64,000 nucleotides of DNA. It comes from Rhodosorus marinus. Taxonomy: Eukaryota; Rhodophyta; Stylonematophyceae; Stylonematales; Stylonemataceae. A program made the position numbers and the translations under genes. The stretch covers positions 744,001 to 808,000 of the forward strand of contig JAMWBK010000003.1 in NCBI GenBank assembly GCA_029953675.1, given 5' to 3'. A model generated the notes under the pieces. That model was given only the letters and a program-made list of their open reading frames with translations. It made no database searches and was not told where the DNA came from. Shown in pieces: positions 35,390 through 46,802 of this stretch (position 1 is its first letter; each line of letters opens with the position of its first letter).

Positions 35390-36733
35390 TCAGCTGTTGA
35401 TATCCATAATCGCGGCCGGATGTAAGAAACTTGGAGCGTCCTTTGGGTGCGCAGTTTCCCCTTGTTCTCCTGGAAGTCGAAGGAGTCTAATAGACAGAGG
35501 CTTGTTCCACCGCATGGCTAAAGCGCCGACGTCCATCACGACCTTCGAGATCTCTTCCGCCGTGAGCGAATGTGATATTGGGATGGTATCTAGCCCAACG
35601 CCACAGACCGACGATAGTTGCAGAAGGGACGAAAGCCCTAGCGAAGCATCGTTCACGCGCTTACAAAGGGTGATGTCTTCGAGCACGGGGAGCATAACTC
35701 CAGCGTAGCCGACCGTTTTCACATTGAGCGTCCTCAGCGCACTGCTGATTGCTGCAACGACCGAAATGGATCCCACAGAACCTATCGGCCGGTTTTTTAA
35801 GCTGATTTCAATCGCCTTTCCGATGCTAGTCTTGCCATCTATACAAGGATTCGCAGACGGATCGATGCCGCAGTATGTTGCTACAAGTTTGCGTGGCTCT
35901 GTACAAGTCTTCAAAGTCGTCACCACAATCTCTTCTATCTTCATGAGGTGCGGCTCCAGCAGTTTCTTGACGTTGTTATGAAGCTCTGAAGGGCACGTCG
36001 AGATTTCTGCGGCTTGCTCAAGGATGTCAGAGTTTTCAGTTGCAATAGAAATCAGGAAAGCGGACTCCTGAGACGTTGAGGTAGGAACTTCTCGGGATGC
36101 GACCGGCAGGAAAGGAATATTGTCAGGCATCGGTCCACAGGATACACAGAAATTAAAGCCCTGTCGCCAATCCAATGTGCTTATCACCTCGGAAAGCTTC
36201 AGCGCATGATCTTCGTCCGGAAGCTGCTGGTGTACTGCACCGTGCCTCAAGTGCGCCGAGCATGAGATCCTTGGAGATATCTCGATAAATCTCGGAATCC
36301 ATTTCAAGTCTTCATCGCTCATCGCTCTTCCGAGAGAGATGGCATCGATATCGAGCTCTTCGAGCTCACGTGCCAGGGACTCCAGATCGACGCTTTGTAC
36401 CCACCTCCCGAAGGGGTCAGTCCCCAGTCGCACAAAATCAGTCGGAACGCCTTGATCTTCTAGCGCGGCCTTGATTTGGACCCCAGTCCAGTTTGCATCT
36501 CGTAACCTCTGCCTCAGCAATGACCAGTCCTCACTGCCACAAAGCCCGACTGTCACAGCCCTCACTCTCATCTTGGAAGAAGGACAGACCGTTCTTATGG
36601 CTCTTTTTTGCCGATGATCGAAACAGGTAGTAGTTGTCTCCGTTCGACAAGCATCCAGTTGTTCCTCATCGATGGAGAGCAAGATTTTCTTCCTCCCGGT
36701 TGATAAACCCGACAGCTCGAAAACTCTTTCCAT
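35390..36733 (-). CDS. DUF711 / UPF0210 family protein
   Basis: A 447-residue intronless frame. The body matches the bacterial/archaeal DUF711 family: MRVRAVTVGLCG, SCSAHLRHG, NIPFLPVA, CGIDPSANP, LPVLEDITLCKRVND and GVGLDTIPI. The biochemical role of the family is not established. Bacterial proteins begin at the MRVRAVTVG-like strand, so translation may start at that Met (ATG at 36571, 393 residues) rather than 54 residues upstream. The gene stands out by being intronless and by lacking the usual sense-strand G/T leader: the plus strand upstream is G-rich instead. A bacterial origin is a reasonable inference but untested. Confidence 0.85.
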   Translation of the reverse strand: MERVFELSGLSTGRKKILLSIDEEQLDACRTETTTTCFDHRQKRAIRTVCPSSKMRVRAVTVGLCGSEDWSLLRQRLRDANWTGVQIKAALEDQGVPTDFVRLGTDPFGRWVQSVDLESLARELEELDIDAISLGRAMSDEDLKWIPRFIEISPRISCSAHLRHGAVHQQLPDEDHALKLSEVISTLDWRQGFNFCVSCGPMPDNIPFLPVASREVPTSTSQESAFLISIATENSDILEQAAEISTCPSELHNNVKKLLEPHLMKIEEIVVTTLKTCTEPRKLVATYCGIDPSANPCIDGKTSIGKAIEISLKNRPIGSVGSISVVAAISSALRTLNVKTVGYAGVMLPVLEDITLCKRVNDASLGLSSLLQLSSVCGVGLDTIPISHSLTAEEISKVVMDVGALAMRWNKPLSIRLLRLPGEQGETAHPKDAPSFLHPAAIMDINS

Positions 36734-37730
36734 TCAAGAAGACGTTTGCCATAGAAAATCGAAGGGGGGAGTGGGGGGGGGCGGTTGTGGATGCCTTCAG
36801 AATTTTTTCTATGCCGGCCCTCCTTTACATTTCCCGCTCGGCCTGCACCATCCCGTTGTCAAAGACTATACGCAAAAAGCGTCTTCCGGAACCTGAAGTC
36901 CTGACCTCTCATCACTTCAGGGTATGGTTCAGAAAAAGAACTCCGGGATCTATGTGATGAGCTCTCTAGTACCCTTTTCAAGGAGTTCTAGGCTACATCA
37001 ACTATCGATAGAGTGCAGCCTCACCCAAGTAGCTTAAGCACTCCTCTCATTTGAGTCCAAGATCAAGCCACAGCTGCAGATCGTCGACATCCGACATCCA
37101 CAGATATACGGTTAAAATATTTTCATGAACACATCTTTTTTAATATATTTACGTAAATATAAAGCTATAGGCTTTTTATTCATCTTAATACAATAAATAT
37201 AATTTGTAAAAACAAAGTAATTATGGTTAGGCTTTTTTATTTTGCGTTATGAATATTTTATTCATGAATAATAAATATTATATTTCGTTTGAGCTTTTCT
37301 TCCTTGTTTGGAGGAGATTGTCTCGCTGAAACCCGCTTAATGGTTTCGAACAGCCGCCATAAGTTGCACGACTTTCGGTATAGCAGTTGGGTTTCTTGGT
37401 CTGGTTGTTTGCTCAACAAGCTTTCCCGTCCGGAGAAATGCATTGCCAAGTGGCACTGGTGGATGAGGCTTCAATCTGTTGACTCGCGTGTGGCTTGGCA
37501 ATGTCCTGGGGCGCCATGTCATGTTGAAGAACCGCTTCCCATTGCGAGGTTTTCTGTTGAAGTTGCGATCGTATTATCGGTCTGGGCGCAAGCAGCCAAA
37601 GCATTTAGTATTGAATTCGATTGACAGCAGGAATAGTATCGATTGTACTTGGGAAAAGCTTCTACTTGGTTTAGTTCAGGCTCTCAGTACAATGTCTATG
37701 GTAACTTTTCGCAAAGCACCTGCGATGGCT
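36734..37730. other. Gap with possible plus-strand coding
   Basis: A G run at 36765-36785 on the plus strand resembles the leaders seen before plus-strand genes. An ATG at 36790 opens a 37-codon frame (MPSEFFLCRPSFTFPAR) that looks like a targeting peptide. From 37080 to 37270 the DNA is AT-rich. A plus frame at 37289-37624 (111 codons) is open but unrecognised. A convergent plus gene facing the next gene is plausible, but I cannot assemble it. Confidence 0.25.
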
Positions 37731-38222
37731 TCAGATCTTCTCCATCACTGTCGCCGCGCGGTCGTAAGCAGAGCGGCCAACATTTACGCAAACGAAGAGG
37801 CACAGTGCTGGCACCGAGCTCATTACAATGAAAGATCCGAGGCATATCAGTCCAACACCTGCAGCCCCCAGGACAGCACAGAGTCCAAGGCTCAGGGTAA
37901 CGATCAAGGTCAACAGCACAAATCCAGCAAAGCTCAGTACGGCTCCAACAAGCACAGATCCAACAAACACAATGTACGCTGAGATACAAACGAGAACGTA
38001 GAACATTGCAAACGATTTAAAATCGTCAAAGACACTGGCAACCCCTTTCTTCGGAAGCTCGTCAATGAACGTCACAACGTTGTTCATCCCATCCTGACCA
38101 GCCTTTACCACAGCACCCTTCACCTGTTCAATGTCTAGGGACGCGACCGAGACCGTTTCAGGGGTCGAAGTCTCTCCGTTTCCATCCGTGACTTTCACCG
38201 CGGGAGCTACTGCCTCAACCAT
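37731..38222 (-). CDS. Hydrophobic-hairpin membrane protein
   Basis: An intronless 163-residue protein. Residues 1-66 are polar with an amphipathic stretch (EQVKGAVVKAGQDG). Residues 71-148 form an almost unbroken hydrophobic run of about 78 residues with Gly and Ser breaks, and the short C-terminus is polar (GRSAYDRAATVMEKI). Four short segments or two membrane hairpins would fit. That pattern is typical of lipid-droplet or ER hairpin proteins such as LDAF1/promethin and oleosins. I see no oleosin proline knot, so the family is not assigned. The ATG at 38222 is chosen because upstream codons of the open frame are low complexity. Confidence 0.65.
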   Translation of the reverse strand: MVEAVAPAVKVTDGNGETSTPETVSVASLDIEQVKGAVVKAGQDGMNNVVTFIDELPKKGVASVFDDFKSFAMFYVLVCISAYIVFVGSVLVGAVLSFAGFVLLTLIVTLSLGLCAVLGAAGVGLICLGSFIVMSSVPALCLFVCVNVGRSAYDRAATVMEKI

Positions 38223-39496
38223 CTCCCTCCAATCGCAATAGCAAAACGAAAAAGAATACTCAAATAAAGAACAGAAAAAAAAAGAAAAAAAAGGCAAAGA
38301 AAGGAATTCCAAATCAGTCAACGGCTCTATCTCTCAAAATCTCTCAAAATCTCTCAAAATCTCACAGATACCCTTCCGACGTAACAACAAATCAACAGAG
38401 ACAGGTAGACCCAACACCCCGACTCTTCCCGTCAACGCTCCTAATAGTCTCAACACAAGCAGACGCACCTAGCGAATGCCGGATTCCGTTAAAACCGGTA
38501 ATCTAAATACGCCACAAGAATTCTACCCGACCCCTAGTTGAAATCCATATCAATATAAACTGACCAAATCTAAACCCCCCTTTCCAATATAATTGCAAAC
38601 TGAACAAAAACAAAACTATAAATTTTATTGCCTGTTTAGACTGTTTTAAGTACCCCTGAGGTGCTGCTATTTAGATTACGAAGGAGTAGCGACTGACGCG
38701 TGTTGTAACTCCTAAGCTTGGGAATGTCAGTAGATTCTATTCCATGACAAATCTAGGTCACCGGGTGAGGAATCAGCGCCATGAGGCGTTTTTGGGAGTG
38801 TACTCCTGGATCCATAATTCTAATTTTAGAGTATGTCGTAGCGGACTAAAAATATGAAAAAAATGGTCATATTAATTCAGGAGCTACGTATATTTGGAAT
38901 ATATCTAGCTTTTTTTAGTTTGTTGGGACAGCCGGACGGGAGTTTACGGCTTTGTTGAGCGAGACGTAAAGATATGGCGGTTTGATTCTATTCGTGCTGC
39001 TTCGATCCTTTGCAAGTATTGCTATGGTTGAAGGTGGTTGGTGAATCCTACCCACCCCGGCCAATACGCTTGAAAGGACTCCCGATGAAAGACGCCTGGA
39101 ACACTGATCAAATGTGCCGATAGGGCATCAAGTGAGGTAAGCACGAACAGGCCTTGATTTACTTTTCCAGAAATTTACCAGGAGCAGGAAAAAAGCAATA
39201 AGGCAGGCTTCTGTCAAAAACGTCATCAATGGCAGAGACTGTTCGATATCCTCTACCAGGATCCGCCCCCTGTCCTTCACCAGGAGACCCAGCCACAGCT
39301 AAGCTAGCTCAACGAGCTCTACCGATATCCGTGGTGATGGTGACAGGAATACCTCCTGTGTAGGCCCTTAAAATGTTCGGCATGCCCACCACTAGCTTGT
39401 GGGATGACAGGCAAAGATAGCAAGTCTTGCCTCGATCTCCTCAGGTCGGCTCTTCCCGCTCACTTTCCCGCCGCAGTTGGTTTAGCTTTCTGTTGG
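38223..39496. other. Gap, no recognised gene
   Basis: Next to the gene the plus strand is C/A-rich, with three tandem copies of CTCTCAAAAT at 38331-38360. From 38540 to 38940 the DNA is AT-rich. From 38940 to 39490 it is GC-balanced but I found no convincing reading frame. Confidence 0.4.
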
Positions 39497-40550
39497 TTAG
39501 TTGCATTTTTCATCGAGTACGTTCACAGCTTCAACTTCCGCTGCTAGAGCGTCTCCAGGGTTAACAGGCGTATCCTCTTCCTCCTGTTCAGGTACTTCCC
39601 GCACCCCGTCAGCTGCGGCGTTGTTTTCAGAGCCAGTCGCATCCGTCTCCTTTGAGCTTTGATCTGCTTCCTCAGCTTGCAAAGCATTTACTGAGCTCCC
39701 CTGCTCGCCTTCTTCCTCTTTTTTCTTAATTAATTCTGGGTGGATGTTGGAAATGTTGAGATAGGCCTCCACGAGCTCTTCAGTGGTGGCTTGCTCCCCA
39801 ACCAGATCCACCAGGTGCTGGCGGAACCTGGTGACGTGAGCTGGGTAGGCCTCGTAGAACTTGTTCATATTTACACGGAGCGTATCTTCAATGAATCCCC
39901 TGGTGGTTTTGGAATGCCGAATACCCAACAAGCGACTATGTCAGATTCAATTCCGCTGAGGGGGCGGGAGGTTATGGGGGAAACATACGATACGAAAGGC
40001 AAATTCACCTCTGTTTTCCCTTTGACGACGTGCACACACTTCTCAGGGTTCTCCGGGTGTTCAAGAAGGCTCAGAGTTCCAGTTGTTTTGATGCTCTCTG
40101 TTAAGAAGGTCGGCGTTACTTTGTAGTCCAGTCTATACTTATCCACGTCCCGATTCCAAGACTGTTCATCCAAAACCTCCAGTATAGTCTCTCCCAAAAG
40201 CGCCCGAACAATGTCCGGAATCTCAACCGTTCGTGGTATGTATGCACACTTCAGGTGAACGGATCCATCCGGATCGTCCCATTCCGCTTCTGCGTCCATT
40301 TTGTACAGTGCTTTGTCCTCTACTAAGAAATCAAAGAAGGCTTTCGTCGCCTTGACCTTGTCAAATGTAAAGAGAGAACCCAAGACCGAACAATCCGCCT
40401 CTCAGAAACCAGACCCAAACGCAAACTTCAATCACACCAAACACAAAGGGAAAAGTGTGGCAAAAAAATAGTTTTCCAAGGAGTCCTCACCTTCCAGTAG
40501 GACTCGCGGTCAAAGTCCAATTCACATACAACCTCGAATTCCAGCACCAT
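39497..40550 (-). CDS. SRPBCC/START-like domain protein with acidic tail
   Basis: Exons 40550-40491, 40398-39989 and 39935-39497 join in phase to 302 residues. The first ~210 residues look like a START-like lipid/ligand-binding fold of the DUF2505 kind: FEVVCELDFDRESYWK, LYKMDAEAEWDDPDGS, TPRVEIPD-like YIPRTVEIPDIVRALLGET, a strand RLDYKVTPTFL, and a long C-terminal helix (TLRVNMNKFYEAY). The final ~100 residues are very acidic and low complexity (KKKEEEGEQ, VPEQEEEDTP) and probably disordered. Assignment to DUF2505 is from pattern memory; ligand and location are unknown. Confidence 0.68.
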
Positions 40551-40780
40551 CGTTTCTGCTTCCCCCTCAACAACAAAAACAAGCAAAACCGAAGCTAAGG
40601 AAACAATCTACTTTTCCTACAAATACAAAGCGTCAAAACTCCAGAAGAGTTCTAAACGCTACAATAAAAAGCAGATTTCTAAGTTCAACTAGTAATCAAA
40701 TATGCTTTGCTGAAACACTTTACTCCAGCATCCGTTCCATTCTTCTCCTGATCCACATAGTGAAGACCCACTCCCTACTT
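40551..40780. other. 5' flank of the SRPBCC-like gene
   Basis: C/A-rich on the plus strand (sense G/T-rich leader), then AT-rich. No gene. Confidence 0.4.
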
Positions 40781-40799
40781 ATACATCTTCCCCCTCACA

Positions 40800-41990
40800 A
40801 TGAAGATTTTGCTCACCGTCCACCGCACACAGCTTTTCGAGCTGTATTCAGCGGCAGTCCGGGACATTGTTCGACTGGGTCCGGTTTAAGAGAATGGACT
40901 GAGGAGAAGGTTCGCTGTTTGGTTATGCGTAGCTACACATGACTCTTCCTCGTCATCTTCGCCAGCCAGTGGTCACGACAAACCTCCATCTAGCATAGAT
41001 TTTTTTGCTGTCTGCACGGCGTTAGTCCGGGACACTGTTTGACTGGGTCCTGTTTAAGAGAATGGACTGAGGAGAAGTTTCGCTTTTTGGTTATGCGTAG
41101 CTACATGACTGTTCCTCGTCATCTTCACCAGCCAGTGGTCACGACAAACCTCCATCCCGCATAGGTTCTTTTGCTGTCTGCTCGGCGATATTCCGCGATG
41201 CTGTTCGACTGGGTCCTGTTTAAGAGAATGAACTCGGGAGAACGTTCTCTGTTTGGTTATGCGTAGCTACATGACTCTTTCCTCTTCACCAGCCAGTGGT
41301 CACGACAAACCTCCACACTGCATAGATTCTTTTGCTGATTGCTATCTGCTTTAGTCTGGGACTCTGTTCGGCTGGGGTCCTGTATAAGACAAGAAACTGA
41401 GCAGAAGGTTCGCTGTTTGGTTGTGCATAGCTACATGACTCTTCCTCGCCATCTTCACCAGCCAGTGGTCACGACAAACCTCCACCGCACATAGCTACTC
41501 GAGCTTGTATTCACTGGCGAGCAGTCCGAGTCAGTGTTCGACTGGGCCTGTTTAAGACAATAAACTGAGGAGAAGGTTCGCTGTTTGGTTAGGCGTAGCT
41601 ACAAATGACTCTTCCTCGCCATCTTCACCAGCCAGTGGTCATGACAAACCTCCGTCCTGCATAGATTCTTTTACTGCCTTCTCGGCGTTAGTCCGGGACA
41701 CTGTTCGACTGGGGTCCTGTTTAAGACATTGAACTGCGGAGAAGTTTCGTAGCTACGCATGACCACTCTTCACCTGCATGTAGCCAGATAAACCTTCATC
41801 GTATGGTGGGTACGTTGTTCTACTGCTTGTCCGCGAAATCCCGGGCCCGGGATCAACAGTCCAAGTATGATTCGGAAGAAAGAAAAGGATCCGTGCGGTT
41901 GTCGCTTTTTTGGAGTGTTGTGTAGACTACGGATGATCGTTCTACTCCACCTTCATTCTGAGGTAGCTGTACAAAACCTCCGAGTACACA
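40800..41990. repeat. 168-bp minisatellite, about six to seven units
   Basis: The block GCCAGTGGTCACGACAAACC recurs near 40963, 41130, 41292, 41461 and 41631, with decayed copies near 41780 and 41965. A second marker, GACTGGGTCCTGTTTAAGA, recurs about 90 bases before each. The period is 162-170 bases. The central units are best conserved and both ends decay. No long open frame persists through the array. Confidence 0.9.
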
Positions 41991-42585
41991 GCGTTCTGTT
42001 TCTATAGTTAGTGCCCCAGACTCTCATACGTCCCCATTTTCCAAAGCAGCAAAAGCGCCCGGAAGGCTTTCCCATCCGATCAGAGAGTTGACAACCGTAC
42101 GAGTCCAAGGAGACTTTTCCCGCGACGCGCGCTGAGCTTTTATAGCTCTTGCTGCTTTCGGATAGGCACAGTGCTCGGGAACAGCACAAGCACATACGCA
42201 GAAGCATGTCCACGCTCCTTTCTAAAAGCCAAGCGTCCGTGGTGTAATTCAATGAACATTGCCACAGGCTTTTCCTTTTAATTGCTTCAACCTTCCTCTG
42301 GCGTTCGAGGAACACGCTGATATTCAATCGAATTCCTCGAATTCCTCTGTTTCTCCTACCTTGAACAAGCTGGCCAGTGTATCGACCCTCGTGCTCATCT
42401 ACTTCTAGGAGCTTTGCATTTTGTACTCTCCATTCATGCTACCTTCGCAATCCTCTAAAGGATACTGCAAGGGTCAAGATGGCATGCTCAACAACAGGAG
42501 CCGACGCTCATAGGCAAGAGAGAAGCGTTCTGAAAGCCGCAGCAGCCCTCTTGAGATCTTCTAGAAAAGCAGGCTTCTGTCCTTC
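41991..42585. other. Gap between minisatellite and GcvT
   Basis: A minus-strand frame of 124 codons (41953-42327) partly overlaps the array's right end and has no recognisable domain. A plus frame of 75 codons (42377-42604) overlaps the GcvT stop antisense. Neither is supported. Confidence 0.3.
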
Positions 42586-44214
42586 TTACTCCGGTGCGCG
42601 GTAATAGCGCGCTTCGACAAACGGCATCTTCACAACCGTGGCCTTGTTCATGCGCCCCCTCACGTTCACCTGAACATCGGTTCCGACCTTGTTGAATGGT
42701 TTGTTGAGATAAGCCATGCAGATGGGCTTCATCAGCGTGGGGCTGTATGTGCCACTAGATATCGTTCCAATCAGATTCATGTCCAAGTCAAAGACCCTCT
42801 CACCACCTCTGTTGCATAAACGCACAAAGCATACGGGAGAGAACGAAAACACAGCTTGTAGTGAGCTTTCAACTTTAAAGTGTAGGGAAGCAACTAAGCT
42901 CGATGGAACGAACCTCGCCGGGGCGCCGGTGATGACAAGTCCACACCGTTTCCGGTCGGTTAATGTCTTATCCGCGATCTGTGAGAGTATGATTTTGTCT
43001 CCGAGGAAGCCTCCAGATGCTCTTCTCGACTTGGCCACCACGAAGTTGATGTTCGCCTCGACCGGAGTGGTCGTCTCGTCGATGTCCGATCCATAGAGAC
43101 AAAGACCAGCTTCTAAGCGAAGAGAATCTCTGGGTCCCAATCCAGCAGGACGAACCCGCTCATCCGCAAGCATCCCGGCGAAGAATTCCTTTGCGTTCTC
43201 GCCTGGTACAGATATTTCAAAGCCGTCCTAGATATTGTAAGCAATCCAAGTTGGGTTCAGAAGATAAGCCTCTGAAGAACTCTTTGGTAGGTTTGATGTG
43301 CTCCGTACTTCACCAGTATAGCCGCAACGGGTCACGTGGCATGGGATGCCCATGACATTGGCTGGTTGTGCTGTCATGAAGTTCATCTTGACGAGATCAA
43401 GGTCCTTGGCGTCGACCATCCCGCTCAGAACTTCCATCGCCTTCGGACCCTGCAGAGCCAAAAGTTCGTGGTCGTTAATGATCTCCAGGTCGACATCCAT
43501 GCCGTTCTTCTTGGCGACTTCCAAGTGTTCTTTGATGTGCTCGATGTCTTTGTCCTTGCATCCGGCATTGATGACAAGTCCGCTGGGGGGGTTGCAATGC
43601 ACAAGACAAGGCGATTGAAAATTCAGAGAGCTGATATCTTTTCAGATATTGTCTGAGTAGGACCTTAGAAACTTACACTTCATCTCCAAGGTTTGTAATG
43701 ATCGTATCATCAATGATCGTGCCCTTCTCAGTGGTGAAGACGGAGAGGTTCGCAAGTCCTAATGGCGTATTTCCAACGTCAGCGGTAACGAGCTTTTCAA
43801 TAAATTCCACACGATCCTTTCCGCGAAGTCTGGTAGGGGTGCGATCCCGATCCCGCAACAAAAAGCAGACGAGAATAAGAGAACGCGACACCCAATTGAC
43901 GGATATCATCTGGACATGAAGAATACAACAGTACGCAAAAAAAAAAGGCAGACAAGACCGCACCTGATCTGACCCATATGGGACACATCGAACAAGCCTG
44001 CAGATGCGCGAACCCACAAGTGGCTGTCCTTAATCCCATCTGGATACTGGATCGGCATCTCATAACCTGCAAACTCCGCCATTTTTGCCTGAAGCTCCTT
44101 ATGGGCGTCGTACAAAACGGTCCGCTTCAATGCAGCAGTTGCCATCCCGCACTTCCCGATGCCACCACTCCCAGACTGAGCAGCCCGAACCAACTGAACC
44201 CCGCTTCGAATCAT
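42586..44214 (-). CDS. GCVT: Aminomethyltransferase, glycine cleavage system T protein
   Basis: Mitochondrial enzyme releasing ammonia from the aminomethyl-lipoyl H protein and passing the one-carbon unit to tetrahydrofolate. Five exons (44214-43964, 43829-43677, 43582-43309, 43227-42914, 42808-42586) join in phase to 404 residues. Signatures: LYDAHKELQAKMAEFAGYEM, LFDVSHMGQIR, NAGCKDKD, LLALQGPKAMEVL, TRCGYTGEDGFEI, GLGPRDSLRLEAGLCLYG, INFVVAKSRR, and the C-terminal barrel with GTYSPTLMKPICMAYL. The first ~25 residues (MIRSGVQLVRAAQSG) are basic with no acids, as expected for mitochondrial import. This fits the photorespiratory role of the complex in algae. Confidence 0.97.
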
Positions 44215-45522
44215 CGCTTCTTTCCTCAAACTCTTCAAGCCTACCTAACACCTACCCCCCAAAAACAGCAACAGAAACAAGCACACACACCCAGAGTTTT
44301 TGCAAAACACTATCCAATACCTTTGCTAAACAGGATCCACTATTCTCTTTCACCCTCACTGTTCTCAGTCGACACTGATCACCACCGTCTCAAGCCTTGT
44401 CCTCAACCAGGTAGCCCATAGCCAATCACTTCCTATCTCCTCCACCGAACCTCACCAAAACTAAATAACGCAGGACTTCTTTTTGCGTCATCAAGTACAA
44501 TATCTGTCTCCTCAATATATTCAATATATTTAAAATTTATACAATATATGTACCAATTACAAGAAATATTTAGAAAGTATTATTATAAACATATCGTAGG
44601 CTGAGAGTGACAGTAAACCATTGCAACCGTATTTTCTGTGTAAATATAACTATAAAAAAGGAAATATGGTTTGCAATGCTCGCATCCACAGATAGATGGA
44701 GTCCATCACGTCCAATGAGAATTTGAGAGGCTCATATTGTTTTGTCTTTTTTTGGATCGGTTGGAGTGCTTTTTGGGGTTAGCAATCTAATTTCTTTCTT
44801 GAGACAAGAAGTAGATAAGGGGTTGATTTCGAAGGGTTTTTAGTAAGTATGGATATCTGTCGTAATCCACGTTAACGTATATAAGGAATAAAAGAGATTA
44901 TTTAGTAAACTATTTTACTTTTTTTAGATACTTATATAGTAAAATTATATATATACGGTTTGGATGATGGTGACAGGCAAATGCCTTCAGAAAAATATGT
45001 AGATCTCATTTTACTGTGTTTTTGCATACCCTCCTCCACCTTGTTGTATGTGTTCAGATTGAAATTCGCTGACATCGCGACGTCTGCGGAAATAGGCTTA
45101 AAATAGTTTAAAAAGATGATTATTTAGAAAGTTATCTGAACGACTAAGAGGGGGATATATATTACTCTCGTACGAGATTGGACTTTTGCAAGGGGGGTAT
45201 GGATCGTATTTGCTGAATTGCGCGGGCTTTCTAGTCTGCTAGTGGAAAGGGTTTCTGTGCAATTCGTTACGCAGTGGGTGACAACTGGATTTCAGCGCTG
45301 GACTGTGGTGGCATTGGTTCGGGTTATGTGATCGGTAACCGTTAGAGAAGTTTATGGCGGCGGCAGTGTGGATTCGTGGGTGAAATCAGTGAAATTCTTC
45401 CTCTCCTATCGATGGGTTCTATTTTGCTTTTGGGGGGGGGGGGTGGGGGAGGGCAGCTTCTCTGTTGTTCTTGCGCTAAGCTATTAGACCCATTCAGTTG
45501 CACAGTGGAGGCAAACGTCTGA
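44215..45522. other. Gap: GcvT leader, AT-rich DNA, then G run
   Basis: C/A-rich on the plus strand to about 44470 (GcvT leader), AT-rich from 44500 to 45170 with long A/T runs, then G/T-rich with a 13-base G run near 45430 before the candidate gene at 45523. No other feature was seen. Confidence 0.45.
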
Positions 45523-45723
45523 ATGAATTGGTACTCTGATCCCGTCGCTGAACGACAATTGAGATCGTGGGAATGCTCCTCGCCTTTTGTCCGCTGGGTG
45601 CTGTGCGGGATCACCATGTTGGGCCCTTACATCAAGGCTGTTCTGGATGCGTTTCCCTCTGACCTGCACTTGGGCGCGGGCCATGAAGTCGGCCGATTCC
45701 TGTCAAGGCCTTTCAGGTTGTGA
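45523..45723 (+). CDS. Possible small protein, 66 residues
   Basis: An ATG follows a strongly G/T-rich leader. The product has balanced composition with a hydrophobic centre (FVRWVLCGITMLGPYI) and an acidic end. At its stop an alternative 30-base intron would extend it, which I do not accept. No family was recognised. It faces the CPBP gene tail to tail, the usual arrangement in this window. Confidence 0.33.
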   Translation: MNWYSDPVAERQLRSWECSSPFVRWVLCGITMLGPYIKAVLDAFPSDLHLGAGHEVGRFLSRPFRL

Positions 45724-45943
45724 AGATAACACCGTTTTCTGACCAGGTCCATTGGCGTGATAATCAGTCTCACGATCAGAGATGACGGTGCGCAAAATAT
45801 GAATCGATATGTTTGAGATATGGCATTCTGGATTGAAGGTCACGTTCATTCTAGAGTACCGGTATCCACAGTGAGTTTATTTTCAGAGAACGGACGATAG
45901 CAGATTCGACACTTCCATTTCGTAGGAAGTGTGTATGAACTTG

Positions 45944-46802
45944 TTAGCGGTTATATTCACGAATAACAATCAAAGCGAAAACAAAATCATAGAGAGAGTG
46001 TGTTAAGATCGGAACGACTACATTGTTGGAGGAGAGCAGGAACTCCCACCCGAAGAGAACTCCGGCAAGGCCACTTAGAACCGCATAGGCGGGACTAGCA
46101 AAATGTGTGAGCCCGAACAGCAGGCTTGAGATTGCTAGCCCAATCGATTCGCTGTTTGTTAAATAGTTAACGGTGTCCTGAGGGAGAAAAAGAAGACATC
46201 ACAAGTAAGGCGTTTGGCTGCACTTGCTCTTCTCTTTGCAACTTGATCGCCACGCAGAGGGCGGAGGGGGAGCCTACCAAAATGATATTTCTGAAGAGCA
46301 GTTCTTCGCCTATCCCAGCAGCAGATGCAAAGAGAAACAGCTCGAAGATACTACTGTTGCCTAGCAGTTCATCGACTACTTGCCTAGTCAGCTTGGTCAG
46401 ATCTTGAAAAAATGGCAGAGGGACTTTCGACAGCCCGAATCCCATGATCAGCAACGGCACGGTGAACGCTAGTCCGGTAGCTCCCGCATTCACGTCCAGC
46501 GATATCTGGCTGAACCAGGAAGTATGTCCAGCTAGAGAGGGGGGGAGAATTAGCACCGCCGCTCCCAAGCTCAGCTCCCCAGCACAAAGCGCCGCCAAAA
46601 CCAGGTCAAACCTTTTCGGAAACAGCGGCAACTGCACCTCTGGCTTCTGTGCGCCATTATCCGAGGTCTGCTGATGCGCCTCGGACATCATCACGCGACC
46701 CTGTCTCAACGGACATCGTCGCGCTAACCCATTCCCCCGCGCTCCCCTCACAGCAGGCGCCAACCCAACAAACCCACTCTCAACACTTCCAAAGCCTAAC
46801 AT
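45944..46802 (-). CDS. Plastid-targeted CPBP-family intramembrane protease
   Basis: Exons 46802-46278 and 46177-45944 join in phase to 252 residues. The CAAX-protease/bacteriocin-processing (CPBP, ABI) motifs are complete: motif 1 GIGEELLFR (EExxxR), motif 2 FGLTHF (FxxxH) and motif 3 PILTHSLYDF (HxxxD). Several hydrophobic segments are present (AALCAGELSLGAAVLIL, GLAFTVPLLIMGFGL and others), giving a multi-pass membrane enzyme. The N-terminus MLGFGSVESGF followed by Arg/Ala/Gly-rich sequence looks like a transit peptide with the early Phe typical of red algal and glaucophyte plastids. Plant CPBP members act in plastid biogenesis; the substrate here is unknown. Confidence 0.88.
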
